Shown in pieces: positions 7,685 through 14,310 of a DNA stretch of 16,590 nucleotides. Under the pieces are notes generated by a model that worked only from the letters and a program-made list of their open reading frames with translations, made no database searches and was not told where the DNA came from. The translations under genes and the position numbers were made by a program. Origin of the DNA: Ottowia sp. GTDB taxonomy: Bacteria > Pseudomonadota > Gammaproteobacteria > Burkholderiales > Burkholderiaceae_C. The stretch lies in assembly GCA_023228705.1 (NCBI GenBank), contig JALOAS010000069.1, positions 1 to 16,590 of the forward strand, written 5' to 3'. Position 1 is the stretch's first letter. Every line of letters starts with the position of its first letter.

Positions 7685-8254
7685 TCAGGCGCCCCGGACC
7701 TGCGCGAGCCAGCCCGCCAGGTCAGACTCCTTGAGCTGGCCGAGCTTGCGGTGGCTGATCGCGCCGTCGCGGTCGAACACGACGGTGAACGGCAGGCCGC
7801 CCTGCGTGTTGCCCAGCTCCCTGGTCAGGTCCACCCCGGCGAATCCGGCAATACCGATCGGGTAGCTGACCGGCGTCTTCTCCAGGAAGCGGCGGACCAG
7901 CTCGGGCTGGTCTATGGCCAGCCCGAGCATTTCCCAACCCTGCTCCCGGGCCTGCGTGTAGAAGGCGCTGAGCATGGGCATCTCCTCGACACAGGGTGGA
8001 CACCAGGTGGCCCAGAAGTTGAGCAGCAGCGGACTGCCACGGAAGTCGGCCAGCGTGATGATGTCCTCGTTGGGGTCTGCAAAGCTGTGCTGCCACACGC
8101 CTTCCGGTTCTGCCGGGCCCAGCGCAAAGCGGCGCCAGGACAGCATGCCGCCCAGGGCCACGGCGCCCAGGCCCATGAGCCCCAGCGCCCAGCGGCGGTT
8201 GTGCTGGCTTGCGGGCCCGGCCGTCTGGCGTTCCGTGTTGTCGTGATCGCTCAT
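7685..8254 (-). CDS. Membrane-anchored TlpA/ResA-like thioredoxin
   Basis: This is a periplasm-facing disulfide oxidoreductase of the TlpA/ResA group, which usually reduces apocytochrome c or other periplasmic thiols. The 189 residues have a short basic N-terminus, one membrane helix (about 22-39) serving as anchor, then a thioredoxin fold with FWATWCPPC (active cysteines 85 and 88) and a cis-proline segment GGLPFTVVF (Pro155). The ATG overlaps the stop of the upstream gene in ATGA, so the two are translationally coupled. It ends 170 bases before accB. The partner is not shown by the neighbours. Confidence 0.9.
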   Translation of the reverse strand: MSDHDNTERQTAGPASQHNRRWALGLMGLGAVALGGMLSWRRFALGPAEPEGVWQHSFADPNEDIITLADFRGSPLLLNFWATWCPPCVEEMPMLSAFYTQAREQGWEMLGLAIDQPELVRRFLEKTPVSYPIGIAGFAGVDLTRELGNTQGGLPFTVVFDRDGAISHRKLGQLKESDLAGWLAQVRGA

Positions 8255-8856
8255 GTCATGCGTCCTGAAGTCATGCGGTCCGCCAGGTCCTGGCGGTTGC
8301 CGCGTGGCTTGTCGCCGCCCGCACGCGGCTTGAGCGCGCCGCGGATGGCGATTCGATCGTAAATCATCAGGTGGACGCCTATGTGTTCCTCCAGCTCCGG
8401 GCAGGGCCAGGAAAAGCTCAGCACGTCGACCACTTCGCCGTTGAAGCCCGCTGTGGCGTTGACGCTGTAGCGCACGCCCTCGTCTATGAGCGCGATTTCT
8501 GCGGATTTGGGATCATCGCAGAACAGTTGCAGCCAGATGTCCGACAGCCGGGTCGCCGTGCCGTTCCAGACCGCGCCGGAGACGTGTGGTCGGAACGCTT
8601 GCAGCCGCTCCATCCAGTGCAGCGCCAGCTGGCGCAGCGCGGCCAGTTCGGCCGGTTGCGTGTCCGCGCAAAACAGGTCAAGGTATTCCCGCACCTGTTC
8701 CTGCACGGTGTCGTTGTCCGGCAACTGCGTGCGCTGGGGGGCGCCGGTGATCTTGCAGGCGCGCTGCTTGGCCGTACCGTAGTCCAGCCCGTCTTCCACA
8801 ACCAGCCGGGCCGCCACGGCGGCAATTTCTTGTGTCAAGGAGTCCACGGGGTCCAT
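8251..8856 (-). CDS. Conserved protein of unknown function, about 200 residues
   Basis: I do not know a function for this 201-residue soluble protein. It has an N-terminal helical part (SLTQEIAAVAARLVVEDGLDYG), a conserved-looking core (about 93-128) with GAVWNGTATRLSDIWLQLF followed by DDPKSAEIALIDEGV, and a C-terminal strand-rich part ending in a basic tail. The GT-A-T-x-x-SDI pattern is faintly like a nucleotidyltransferase motif, but the usual paired aspartates are not clear. From memory, Burkholderiales genomes carry a close relative next to a tlpA gene and mpl; the tlpA overlap here (ATGA) supports a functional pair. The ATG has no good Shine-Dalgarno sequence. The N-terminus is fixed by the end of family-like sequence. 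Confidence 0.75.
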   Translation of the reverse strand: MDPVDSLTQEIAAVAARLVVEDGLDYGTAKQRACKITGAPQRTQLPDNDTVQEQVREYLDLFCADTQPAELAALRQLALHWMERLQAFRPHVSGAVWNGTATRLSDIWLQLFCDDPKSAEIALIDEGVRYSVNATAGFNGEVVDVLSFSWPCPELEEHIGVHLMIYDRIAIRGALKPRAGGDKPRGNRQDLADRMTSGRMT

Positions 8857-9093
8857 TGTGGCAGGGGGCGTGAGGTGGTGCGGAAGAGGGGTTGTTTTTT
8901 TGTGCCTGGTGATGGGGAGCTTGTTGTTGCGGACTGTTGTTTTGGGTTGGCGGGTTTCGTGCTTGAATGTTCGTTTGCCGGGGTGTGCGCCCGGCGGCGC
9001 AGTTTGTTTCTGCCTGCGCGGGTGGGAGTTGGGGGAGTGGTTTTGCCAGTTGGGGTGGTCGGATAGTGAACGCGGGTTTTTGTCAACGGTGTG
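8857..9093. other. GT-rich non-coding stretch
   Basis: This stretch shows strong strand asymmetry: the plus strand is unusually rich in G and T, unlike the flanking genes. I see no gene in it. It contains one copy (8973-9001) of a 29-bp sequence repeated at 9094-9122. Confidence 0.5.
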
Positions 9094-9122
9094 GTTTGCC
9101 GGGATATGCGCCCGGCAGCGCA
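8973..9122. repeat. 29-bp direct repeat pair
   Basis: Positions 8973-9001 and 9094-9122 match at 26 of 29 bases; both begin GTTTGCCGGG and contain the small dyad CCGGG/CCCGG, ending in GCGCA. All three differences are G in the first copy and A in the second. The second copy begins the large multi-hairpin element, so the first may be the head of a second, decayed element. Confidence 0.75.
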
Positions 9123-9630
9123 CTTACCTTTCTTGTTTCGCCAAGAAAGGTAAGCCAAAGAAGGCGACCCCAAGCCCGTGACCCGCAGCAAGGCTGCGGG
9201 CAACCTGCGATGCGAGGGCAGTGCCGTGACCCACTTGCTGTTTGCAGCGTGCGGCCCAGGGGCCAGATGCAAGGCGCAGCGGCGCTGGCGTAGGCCATCT
9301 ACGTCAAGCCGGTGCAACGCCGCAGATGGTCCCCTGGACCGCACGCCCGAAGGGAAGCTCGAAAAACGCCCGCAGCGGCGTTGCCGCTCTTGGCAATGGA
9401 TGGCCATTGCTGGCGAGCTGCGCCTTGCTGCAAGCTTTTTTCGAGCTTCTGCAAATGCCAAGTGGGTCACGGCACTGCCCTTGTGGGTGCGAGCGCTGCG
9501 GAACTCGCTGCAGACTCCTGCGGAGTCTTCCGCTCAGACAACCGCAGCGAGCATGATGACGACGCCGGCGCAGCGCAGCTGCGCCGGTTCGCACCCGGGC
9601 CTGCGCTTCTCGGCACGGGCACAGGGGGTT
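9094..9630. repeat. Multi-hairpin non-coding repeat element
   Basis: About 540 bases hold at least eight inverted repeats in a row. The main ones are 13-bp perfect arms at 9123-9135/9142-9154; 8-bp arms at 9182-9189/9193-9200; an outer 22-bp perfect pair at 9216-9237/9459-9480 that encloses two hairpins (16-bp arms with one mismatch at 9247-9262/9331-9346, and 12-bp perfect arms at 9355-9366/9437-9448); and an 8-bp pair at 9485-9492/9589-9596 enclosing 9504-9511/9544-9551 and 9565-9573/9579-9587. Long frames exist on both strands but none looks like a protein. I recall similar blocks starting with the CTTACCTTTCTTG hairpin in intergenic regions of Comamonadaceae; that is memory, not a search. 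Confidence 0.7.
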
Positions 9631-9817
9631 GGAGAGCCACGCCTCGCCGCTGCGCGGCATCGGCTTGAAATCCGGCGCGCTGCAGGAACCTGGCTTTCTA
9701 CGGGAAGATCAGCCCTTTCCCCGGAGCGGCGCCCCCGCCGCGATTGCGCTGCCTCCCGCGAGGCCGCTCAGATTAACCGCTCCCCGCTGCCGCGCGCGCA
9801 TCCTGCGCACGGCTTGC

Positions 9818-10304
9818 TCAACCGCGCCCCGGCCCCAGCGTCGCGCCCAGCAACGCGTCGATCTGCTGCTGCGCAATCGGGTGTCCGAGCGCCGCAGCGC
9901 GCGCGATCCACATCAGAGCGCGCTCGGTATCGGGCGGGTCGGCCTCGGCGCAGGCCGTTCCCAGCCAATGCATCGCTTCGGCATTGTTCTGGCTGGCGGC
10001 CAGCTGCAGCCAGTAGAGCGCGGCGGGGTTGCCCCCCCCTCCGCAGATAAAACAGCGCGCCCATGTCGGCCTGCGCAGCGGCATCTCCGGCATCGGCCTG
10101 CAGCAGCACCTGCGCATCCTCGACGCTGAAAACCAGCCCGGTGTTTTCCTGCGCCAGGCTCAGCGCATTGGCCAGCGCCATGGTCGCGCGCCCTCGTGCA
10201 TCGCGTTCACCACTGGTGATCCTGCCGTCGCTGGCGCGGCGGCGCAACGTGCGGCTGCTGATTCCGGTGATTGCCTCGGCGGCGTCCAGGCTGATGGTTT
10301 CCAT
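9818..10304 (-). pseudogene. HTH and Sel1-repeat protein, frameshifted at a run of eight G
   Basis: The gene starts at the ATG at 10304 with a very good ribosome site (AAAGGAG, eight bases spacing). Residues 1-50 (SLDAAEAITGISSRTLRRRASDG) look like a MerR/excisionase-type helix-turn-helix. Residues about 62-150 are Sel1-like TPR helices (AQADMGALFYL; ALYWLQLAASQNNAEAMHWLG; RALMWIARAAALGHPIAQQQ). The frame breaks at eight C on the plus strand (10032-10039). With seven, the protein reads through to the stop at 9818 and gives 161 residues; as written, a different tail ends at 9768 (178 residues). This may be a decayed gene, a phase-variable gene or a sequencing error. It is divergent from pilA. 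Confidence 0.7.
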
Positions 10305-10329
10305 GGGCTGTGCTCCTTTACTGATCCGC

Positions 10330-10335
10330 ATTCTA
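10330..10335 (-). promoter_or_regulatory. Possible -10 box of the HTH/Sel1 gene
   Basis: TAGAAT on the minus strand lies 26 bases upstream of the start codon and would give a leader of about 19 bases carrying the AAAGGAG site. The matching -35 is poor, so an activator may be needed. Confidence 0.3.
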
Positions 10336-10382
10336 AGGGGCAAGAGAGTGGGCCTGCCAGCGAGCCTGTGCGCCGCGCTCGG

Positions 10383-10468
10383 TGTCAAGCCATATGCCTT
10401 GACATGGCGCCGTGCTGTCAGGCCAAAAGGGTTGACAGAGCCCGAGCGTCAACCCAATGGCCGTGACA
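10383..10468. promoter_or_regulatory. Three phased dyads, likely PilR upstream activating sites
   Basis: Three copies of a spaced palindrome, TGTCA-N12-TGACA, occupy 10383-10404, 10416-10437 and 10447-10468 (the third has CGTCA in its left arm). Starts are 33 and 31 bases apart, about three DNA turns, so they face the same side. Measured from the predicted sigma-54 start near 10534, the centres are at about -141, -108 and -77, the usual range for an NtrC-type activator. PilR of Pseudomonas is reported to recognise (C/G)TGTC, which is found in the first and second dyads. Assignment to PilR is inference; the dyads are seen. An AT-rich segment (10469-10506) separates them from the promoter. Confidence 0.65.
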
Positions 10469-10506
10469 ATCTGTGTTTTTCTGCTGAAAATTGAGCTTTT
10501 TGTTAC

Positions 10507-10523
10507 TTGGCACGCATCTTGCA
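10507..10523 (+). promoter_or_regulatory. Sigma-54 (RpoN) -24/-12 promoter of pilA
   Basis: TTGGCACGCATCTTGCA contains TGGCAC, a five-base gap and TTGC, an exact match to the -24/-12 consensus with correct spacing. Transcription should begin near 10534, giving a leader of about 57 bases before the pilA ATG. RpoN and PilS/PilR control of pilA is well established in Pseudomonas and relatives. Confidence 0.9.
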
Positions 10524-10591
10524 ACACATGAGGTGAGCGGCGGCGCATTCTGCGTCCCGCCAAACCCATACATCCATTGGAGGAAAGCAAG

Positions 10592-11122
10592 ATGGGAACG
10601 CAAATGAAGAGAGTCCAGGCGGGCTTCACCTTGATCGAGCTGATGATCGTCGTGGCGATTATCGGAATCCTGGCGGCGGTGGCGTTGCCAGCGTATCAGG
10701 ATTATACGGTGCGGGCGAAAGTATCGGAGGCAATCATCGCCGCCACTTCTCCGAAGGCGCTGGTCAGTGAAGCCTTTCAAACGGACGGCCTGTCCGGCAT
10801 TGCTGCTGCCGTAGCTGCTTGGGATGAAAAAGAAGATGCAGAACTCGAATCGAAGTATGTTGGCGCGGTTGCAATTGACGAAGATACAGGCGTTATAACT
10901 GTCACCACGGCTGCTGCAGACACTTCGGGTCTGCCCGATGATGCTGCGGAAAAAACAATAATCTTTACGCCTAATGTGCAGAAAGTGGCACTCGCAAACA
11001 ATCCCGGAGCTATCGATTGGGCTTGCGCTACCTCCACCAGTGCAACCGCCACTACCCGTGGGCTTGGGGCAATTAACTTGGGTAATTTGCCTTCCAAATA
11101 TGCCCCTGCTGAGTGCCGTTAA
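10592..11122 (+). CDS. pilA: Type IV major pilin PilA
   Basis: This is the structural subunit of type IVa pili, used for twitching, adhesion and DNA uptake. The 176-residue prepilin has an 11-residue leader ending in Gly, cut by PilD before Phe12. It is followed by the class III signal FTLIELMIVVAIIGILAAVA with the essential Glu at mature position 5. The remaining globular domain is rich in Ala, Thr and Ser, acidic, and has cysteines at 145 and 175 that would close the C-terminal disulfide loop. The ATG at 10592 has GGAGG eight bases upstream; a second ATG at 10604 is also possible and would shorten the leader by four residues. It is monocistronic, between a sigma-54 promoter and an intrinsic terminator. 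Codon use is less GC-rich than in neighbouring genes, as is usual for variable pilins. Confidence 0.97.
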   Translation: MGTQMKRVQAGFTLIELMIVVAIIGILAAVALPAYQDYTVRAKVSEAIIAATSPKALVSEAFQTDGLSGIAAAVAAWDEKEDAELESKYVGAVAIDEDTGVITVTTAAADTSGLPDDAAEKTIIFTPNVQKVALANNPGAIDWACATSTSATATTRGLGAINLGNLPSKYAPAECR

Positions 11123-11166
11123 TTAATCTTACTATCATGCTTAGAGGCGCATGAATATGATGTACC

Positions 11167-11191
11167 ACGCCCGCTATTGCGGGCGTTTTTT
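11167..11191 (+). terminator. Intrinsic terminator of pilA
   Basis: ACGCCCGC, a TATT loop, GCGGGCGT and a run of six T give a strong 8-bp hairpin 44 bases after the pilA stop. The group II intron fragment starts five bases after it. Confidence 0.92.
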
Positions 11192-11195
11192 AATG

Positions 11196-11400
11196 GTGCG
11201 TCCAGCATGGGCGCACTCCTGCGGGTGCAAGTTCGGCCACGCGTTGATCACGGCAAATGAAGTGAAACCCAACTGCGTGAGGGGGACCGAGCGTGAAATA
11301 GGCAAGCGCCGAGCACAGATCGCGGGCCGATGAACAAGAACTGCATACACAAGGCGCTGCCTGGCAGCGCAAAGGGGGCAAAGACCACGAAGCTCTTGTG
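11196..11400 (+). ncRNA. Truncated group IIC intron, 5' domain I only
   Basis: The stretch starts with GTGCG and continues GTCCAGCATGGGCGCAC, then GCGGGTGCAAGTTC, AACTGCGTGAGG, GACCGAGCGTGAAATAGGC and CCGATGAACAAGAACTGCATA. These follow, in the same order, segments of domain I of the Oceanobacillus iheyensis group IIC intron as I remember it (GTGTGCCCGGCATGGGTGCA, AGGGTGAGAGTCCC, GGCGACATGGAATCTGAAGG, CTGAGGAACACGAACTTCATA). Group IIC introns typically insert just downstream of intrinsic terminators, exactly the position found here. No reverse transcriptase gene and no domain V were found before mpl, so this is a dead remnant. The right limit is approximate. The 130 bases from about 11400 to mpl show nothing else. 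Confidence 0.65.
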
Positions 11401-11532
11401 ATCAGGGCAAAGCGGGCGCAGATGCGGCGGTTGTGCGATGTACGCGTGCGACAGCAGCGTGGCCTTCTGGTTCATGCATGGTTGAAATGCACGCGCACGG
11501 GGCCACCCCGCCCACCCCATAGAATCCGGCTC

Positions 11533-12960
11533 ATGCATCTCCACATCCTCGGCATCTGCGGCACGTTCATGGGCGGCCTGGCCGCGCTGGCGCGCGAGGC
11601 GGGCCACACCGTGACCGGTTGCGACGCAGGGGTCTACCCCCCCATGAGCGAGCAGCTGCGCACGCTGGGCATAGACCTCATCGAGGGCTACGGCGCCGAC
11701 CAGCTCGCGCTGGCGCCCGACGTCTTTGTCGTGGGCAACGTGGTCTCGCGCGCCCGCGCTGACAACGGCGACGCACGGTACCCGCTGATGGACGCGATCC
11801 TGGACGCGGGTGCGCCCTACGCCAGCGGCCCGGGCTGGCTGGCCGAGCATGTGCTGCAGGGGCGCCACGTGCTGGCGGTGGCCGGCACGCACGGCAAGAC
11901 CACGACCAGCGCGATGCTGGCGTGGATCCTGGAGCAGGCCGGGCTGGACCCGGGGTTCCTGATCGGCGGCGTGCCGCTGGACTTTGGCGTCTCGGCGCGG
12001 CTGGGCGGGCAGGCGCCGGGGCAGGCGCGGCCGCTTTTCGTGATCGAGGCCGACGAGTACGACACCGCGTTTTTCGACAAGCGCAGCAAGTTCGTGCACT
12101 ACCGGCCACGCACGGCCGTTCTCAACAACCTGGAGTTTGACCACGCGGACATCTTTGACGACCTGGCGCAGATCGAGCGGCAGTTTCACCACCTGGTCCG
12201 GACCGTGCCGCCCAGCGGCCGCATCGTGGTCAACGACCTGGAGGAAAGCCTGGTGCGCGTCCTGGCCCAGGGCTGCTGGAGCGAGCGCCGCGGTTTTGGC
12301 AGCACGGTCAGCGACTTTTCAGCAGAAGGCAACGCCGGGGATTTTGCCGTGCTGCAGCAGGGCAGGCAGGTGGCGCGCGTCAGCTGGGAGCTGTCGGGCG
12401 TGCACAACCAGCTCAACGCGCTGGCGGCCATTGCCGCAGCGGACCACGTGGGCGTTTCGCCCGCCGTGTCGGCGCAGGCGCTGGGCAGCTTTCGCAACGT
12501 GCGCCGCCGCATGGAGCTGCGCGGCGCGGCGCCGCGGGCGGGCGGCGACATCCTGGTCTACGACGACTTTGCGCATCACCCTACCGAGATCCGGACCACG
12601 CTGGACGGGCTGCGTCGCCAGCTTGACATCGCCGGCCAGCGTGGGCAGCGCATCCTGGCCGTGTTCGAGCCGCGCAGCAACACCATGAGGCTGGGCAGCA
12701 TGAAGAGCCAGCTGCCCTGGTCGCTGGAGCGGGCAGACCTGGCGTTCTGCCATGCCGGCGGGCTGGATTGGGACGCGGCTGCCGTGCTGCAGCCCCTGGG
12801 CGCGCGCGCGCGGGTTGCTGCCACCGTCCCCGAGCTTGTGGAACAGGTCGCGGCTGCGGCGCGTCCCGGCGACGTGGTGGTGTGCATGAGCAACGGCGGC
12901 TTTGGTGGCGTGCACGAGCAATTGCTTGCTGCGCTGCGGGCGAACCGGCACGCGCCGTGA
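11533..12960 (+). CDS. mpl: UDP-N-acetylmuramate:L-alanyl-gamma-D-glutamyl-meso-diaminopimelate ligase Mpl
   Basis: Mpl reattaches the recycled murein tripeptide to UDP-MurNAc with ATP, in the cytoplasm. The 475 residues (E. coli 457) begin MHLHILGICGTFMGGLAALA, the Mpl-type N-terminal nucleotide-fold motif that distinguishes it from MurC. It carries the P-loop GTHGKTTT (118-125), EADEYDTAFFDKRSKF, NNLEFDHADIF, SGVHNQLNALAAI and YDDFAHHPTEI, all typical of Mur ligases. The start ATG has no strong Shine-Dalgarno sequence, but it gives the exact family N-terminus. The stop overlaps the GTG of the next gene. It may have lain near the 201-residue gene before the pilA block was inserted (inference). 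Confidence 0.96.
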   Translation: MHLHILGICGTFMGGLAALAREAGHTVTGCDAGVYPPMSEQLRTLGIDLIEGYGADQLALAPDVFVVGNVVSRARADNGDARYPLMDAILDAGAPYASGPGWLAEHVLQGRHVLAVAGTHGKTTTSAMLAWILEQAGLDPGFLIGGVPLDFGVSARLGGQAPGQARPLFVIEADEYDTAFFDKRSKFVHYRPRTAVLNNLEFDHADIFDDLAQIERQFHHLVRTVPPSGRIVVNDLEESLVRVLAQGCWSERRGFGSTVSDFSAEGNAGDFAVLQQGRQVARVSWELSGVHNQLNALAAIAAADHVGVSPAVSAQALGSFRNVRRRMELRGAAPRAGGDILVYDDFAHHPTEIRTTLDGLRRQLDIAGQRGQRILAVFEPRSNTMRLGSMKSQLPWSLERADLAFCHAGGLDWDAAAVLQPLGARARVAATVPELVEQVAAAARPGDVVVCMSNGGFGGVHEQLLAALRANRHAP

Positions 12961-13616
12961 TTGCCGACCTGCTGCTGACGCTGCTTGACCTGGGTGGCAC
13001 CTTTGTCTTTGCCATCAGCGGTGCCGTTGCGGCCGTGCGGCATCGTCTTGACACCTTCGGCCTCATGGTCATGGCGTTTGCCGCGGGCAACGCCGGCGGC
13101 ATGACGCGCGATCTGCTGCTCGGTGCGGTGCCGCCCGTCGCCATCGCGCAGGGGGCGTACCTGGCGGTCTCGGTCGCGGCAGGGATGGTGGTCTTCCTGG
13201 GCTGGCCCTGGGTGCAGCGGCTGGCGCATCCGGTGTTGTGGATGGACGCCATCGGACTTGCTTTTTTTGCCGTAGCCGGTTCTTCCAAGGCACTGGCTTT
13301 TGGCGTGGCGCCGGTAGCCGCAGTGCTGCTTGGCGTGCTCACCGGAATCGGCGGTGGCATGCTGCGCGACGTGCTGGTTGGTGAAGTCCCCGTGGTCCTG
13401 CGCGCAGACTTTTACGCGTCCGCTGCGCTGCTTGGCGCTGTTGTCGTTGTCGTCGGGCCGCAGCTTGGGTTTTCGGTTGCGCTGTCTTCGGTGGCAGGGG
13501 GCGTGCTGTGTTTTTTCCTGCGCGCCATGGCCATCCTCCACGACTGGCACCTGCCCAACGCCCTGCGGCTGCGGTACCGCCGCGCTGACGACAAGTCAGC
13601 GGGCAACGACGCGTGA
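12957..13616 (+). CDS. TRIC/UPF0126-family seven-helix membrane protein
   Basis: This is an inner-membrane protein of the prokaryotic TRIC family (E. coli YicG type), with two repeated triple-helix bundles and a seventh helix. Relatives behave as monovalent cation channels, while in E. coli and others glycine transport has been proposed; the sequence cannot decide. The 219 residues contain the paired repeat motifs GNAGGMTRD (44-52) and GIGGGMLRD (130-138), which mark the two bundles, and LDLGGTFVFAISGAVAAV at the start. Initiation is at GTG overlapping the mpl stop (GTGA), so translation is coupled to mpl. The C-terminal tail is basic and cytoplasmic. Nothing is broken. Confidence 0.92.
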   Translation: MIADLLLTLLDLGGTFVFAISGAVAAVRHRLDTFGLMVMAFAAGNAGGMTRDLLLGAVPPVAIAQGAYLAVSVAAGMVVFLGWPWVQRLAHPVLWMDAIGLAFFAVAGSSKALAFGVAPVAAVLLGVLTGIGGGMLRDVLVGEVPVVLRADFYASAALLGAVVVVVGPQLGFSVALSSVAGGVLCFFLRAMAILHDWHLPNALRLRYRRADDKSAGNDA

Positions 13617-13877
13617 GCTGGCTTGCGCAAGTCGCGACAAAGCGTGAACAAGCATCAGCGAGTATTGCCTGGCCGCAGCGCGAGTTAGTGGTGTAACGCT
13701 TGGCGTCCAGCCGGTGTAAATGGTTGATTTGCGACCCACAATAGCGAGTACCTGCTGCGTGCGCCGGCTGCGGCGCGGCAGGTATCGGGAACGCGCCGTC
13801 ACGCATGGGCCAGTCGTTATTGGACGCATCCCTGATGCCTTCTTGCGGCGCTTGTTTGTTTCCAGGGAAAGGTCGAC

Positions 13878-14018
13878 ATGAAAAAAGCACTTGTTTTGCT
13901 GTCCATGGTTGCCGCCTTTGCGTTGGCGGCCTGCGAGCCACCGGCCGATGGTGGCGCGGCACCTGGCGGCGCACCGGCTGCGCCTGCTGCTCCTGCTGCG
14001 CCGGGTGGCACCAACTGA
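13878..14018 (+). CDS. Small Ala/Pro-rich lipoprotein, 46 residues
   Basis: The gene reads MKKALVLLSMVAAFALAACE and then 26 residues made almost only of Pro, Ala and Gly. The signal peptide has two lysines, a hydrophobic core and a lipobox LAAC with Cys19, so the mature chain is a 28-residue lipid-anchored peptide. A good ribosome site (GGGAAAGG, about five bases spacing) precedes the ATG. A strong palindrome follows 20 bases after the stop. The function is unknown. The acidic residue after Cys is Glu, not Asp, so outer-membrane sorting is expected. It stands alone, 261 bases after the TRIC gene, in a stretch with no other recognisable feature. Confidence 0.75.
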   Translation: MKKALVLLSMVAAFALAACEPPADGGAAPGGAPAAPAAPAAPGGTN

Positions 14019-14038
14019 GGCTGAGCACGCCTCCTGCT

Positions 14039-14062
14039 GCGGGCGCCCTGCAGGGCGCCCGC
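14039..14062. terminator. Perfect 24-bp palindrome, probable terminator after the small lipoprotein
   Basis: GCGGGCGCCCTG and its complement abut as one perfect 24-bp palindrome 20 bases past the stop at 14018. It could form a very stable hairpin. The following run is only ATTTCG, so termination may be weak or factor-assisted. It might also serve the converging aroG transcript, although it lies about 250 bases past the aroG stop. Confidence 0.6.
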
Positions 14063-14310
14063 ATTTCGTGCGACGTCACGATCGCTGCCGCGCGTATCAT
14101 GCCGCGCAGCACGACGCGATGATTGAGGTGCAGGCGCGCGCGCAGCGGTCAGCGCAGATCGTGCTTGGAGAGCGGGCCGCGAATCAGCGCGCCTGTGCGC
14201 TGCCCGACGGCGCTGCTGCCCAGCGTAAAGTCCGTCCGGTCGAGCCCGTTGGCGGGCCTGCGACCCCTGCGCGGATGATGAGCTCGCAGCCGTGGTGGCG
14301 GCCCTGCCTG

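Noticed and set aside
9178..10050. Open frames on the plus strand across the hairpin element
   Set aside because: Several overlapping frames on both strands are open because of the base composition; the DNA is dominated by inverted repeats and no domain is recognisable.
10306..10400. Second sigma-54 promoter facing the HTH-Sel1 gene
   Set aside because: TGGCAG and TTGC occur on the minus strand but ten bases apart instead of five, so they cannot form a -24/-12 pair.
11192..11330. Possible tRNA beside pilA, as in some Pseudomonas
   Set aside because: No cloverleaf or TTCGANNCC-like T-arm fits; the stretch matches group II intron domain I better.
11248..12192. Minus-strand frame spanning the intron remnant and the start of mpl
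   Set aside because: It is antisense to mpl, and its C-terminal part is the complement of the intron RNA, so it is a chance frame.
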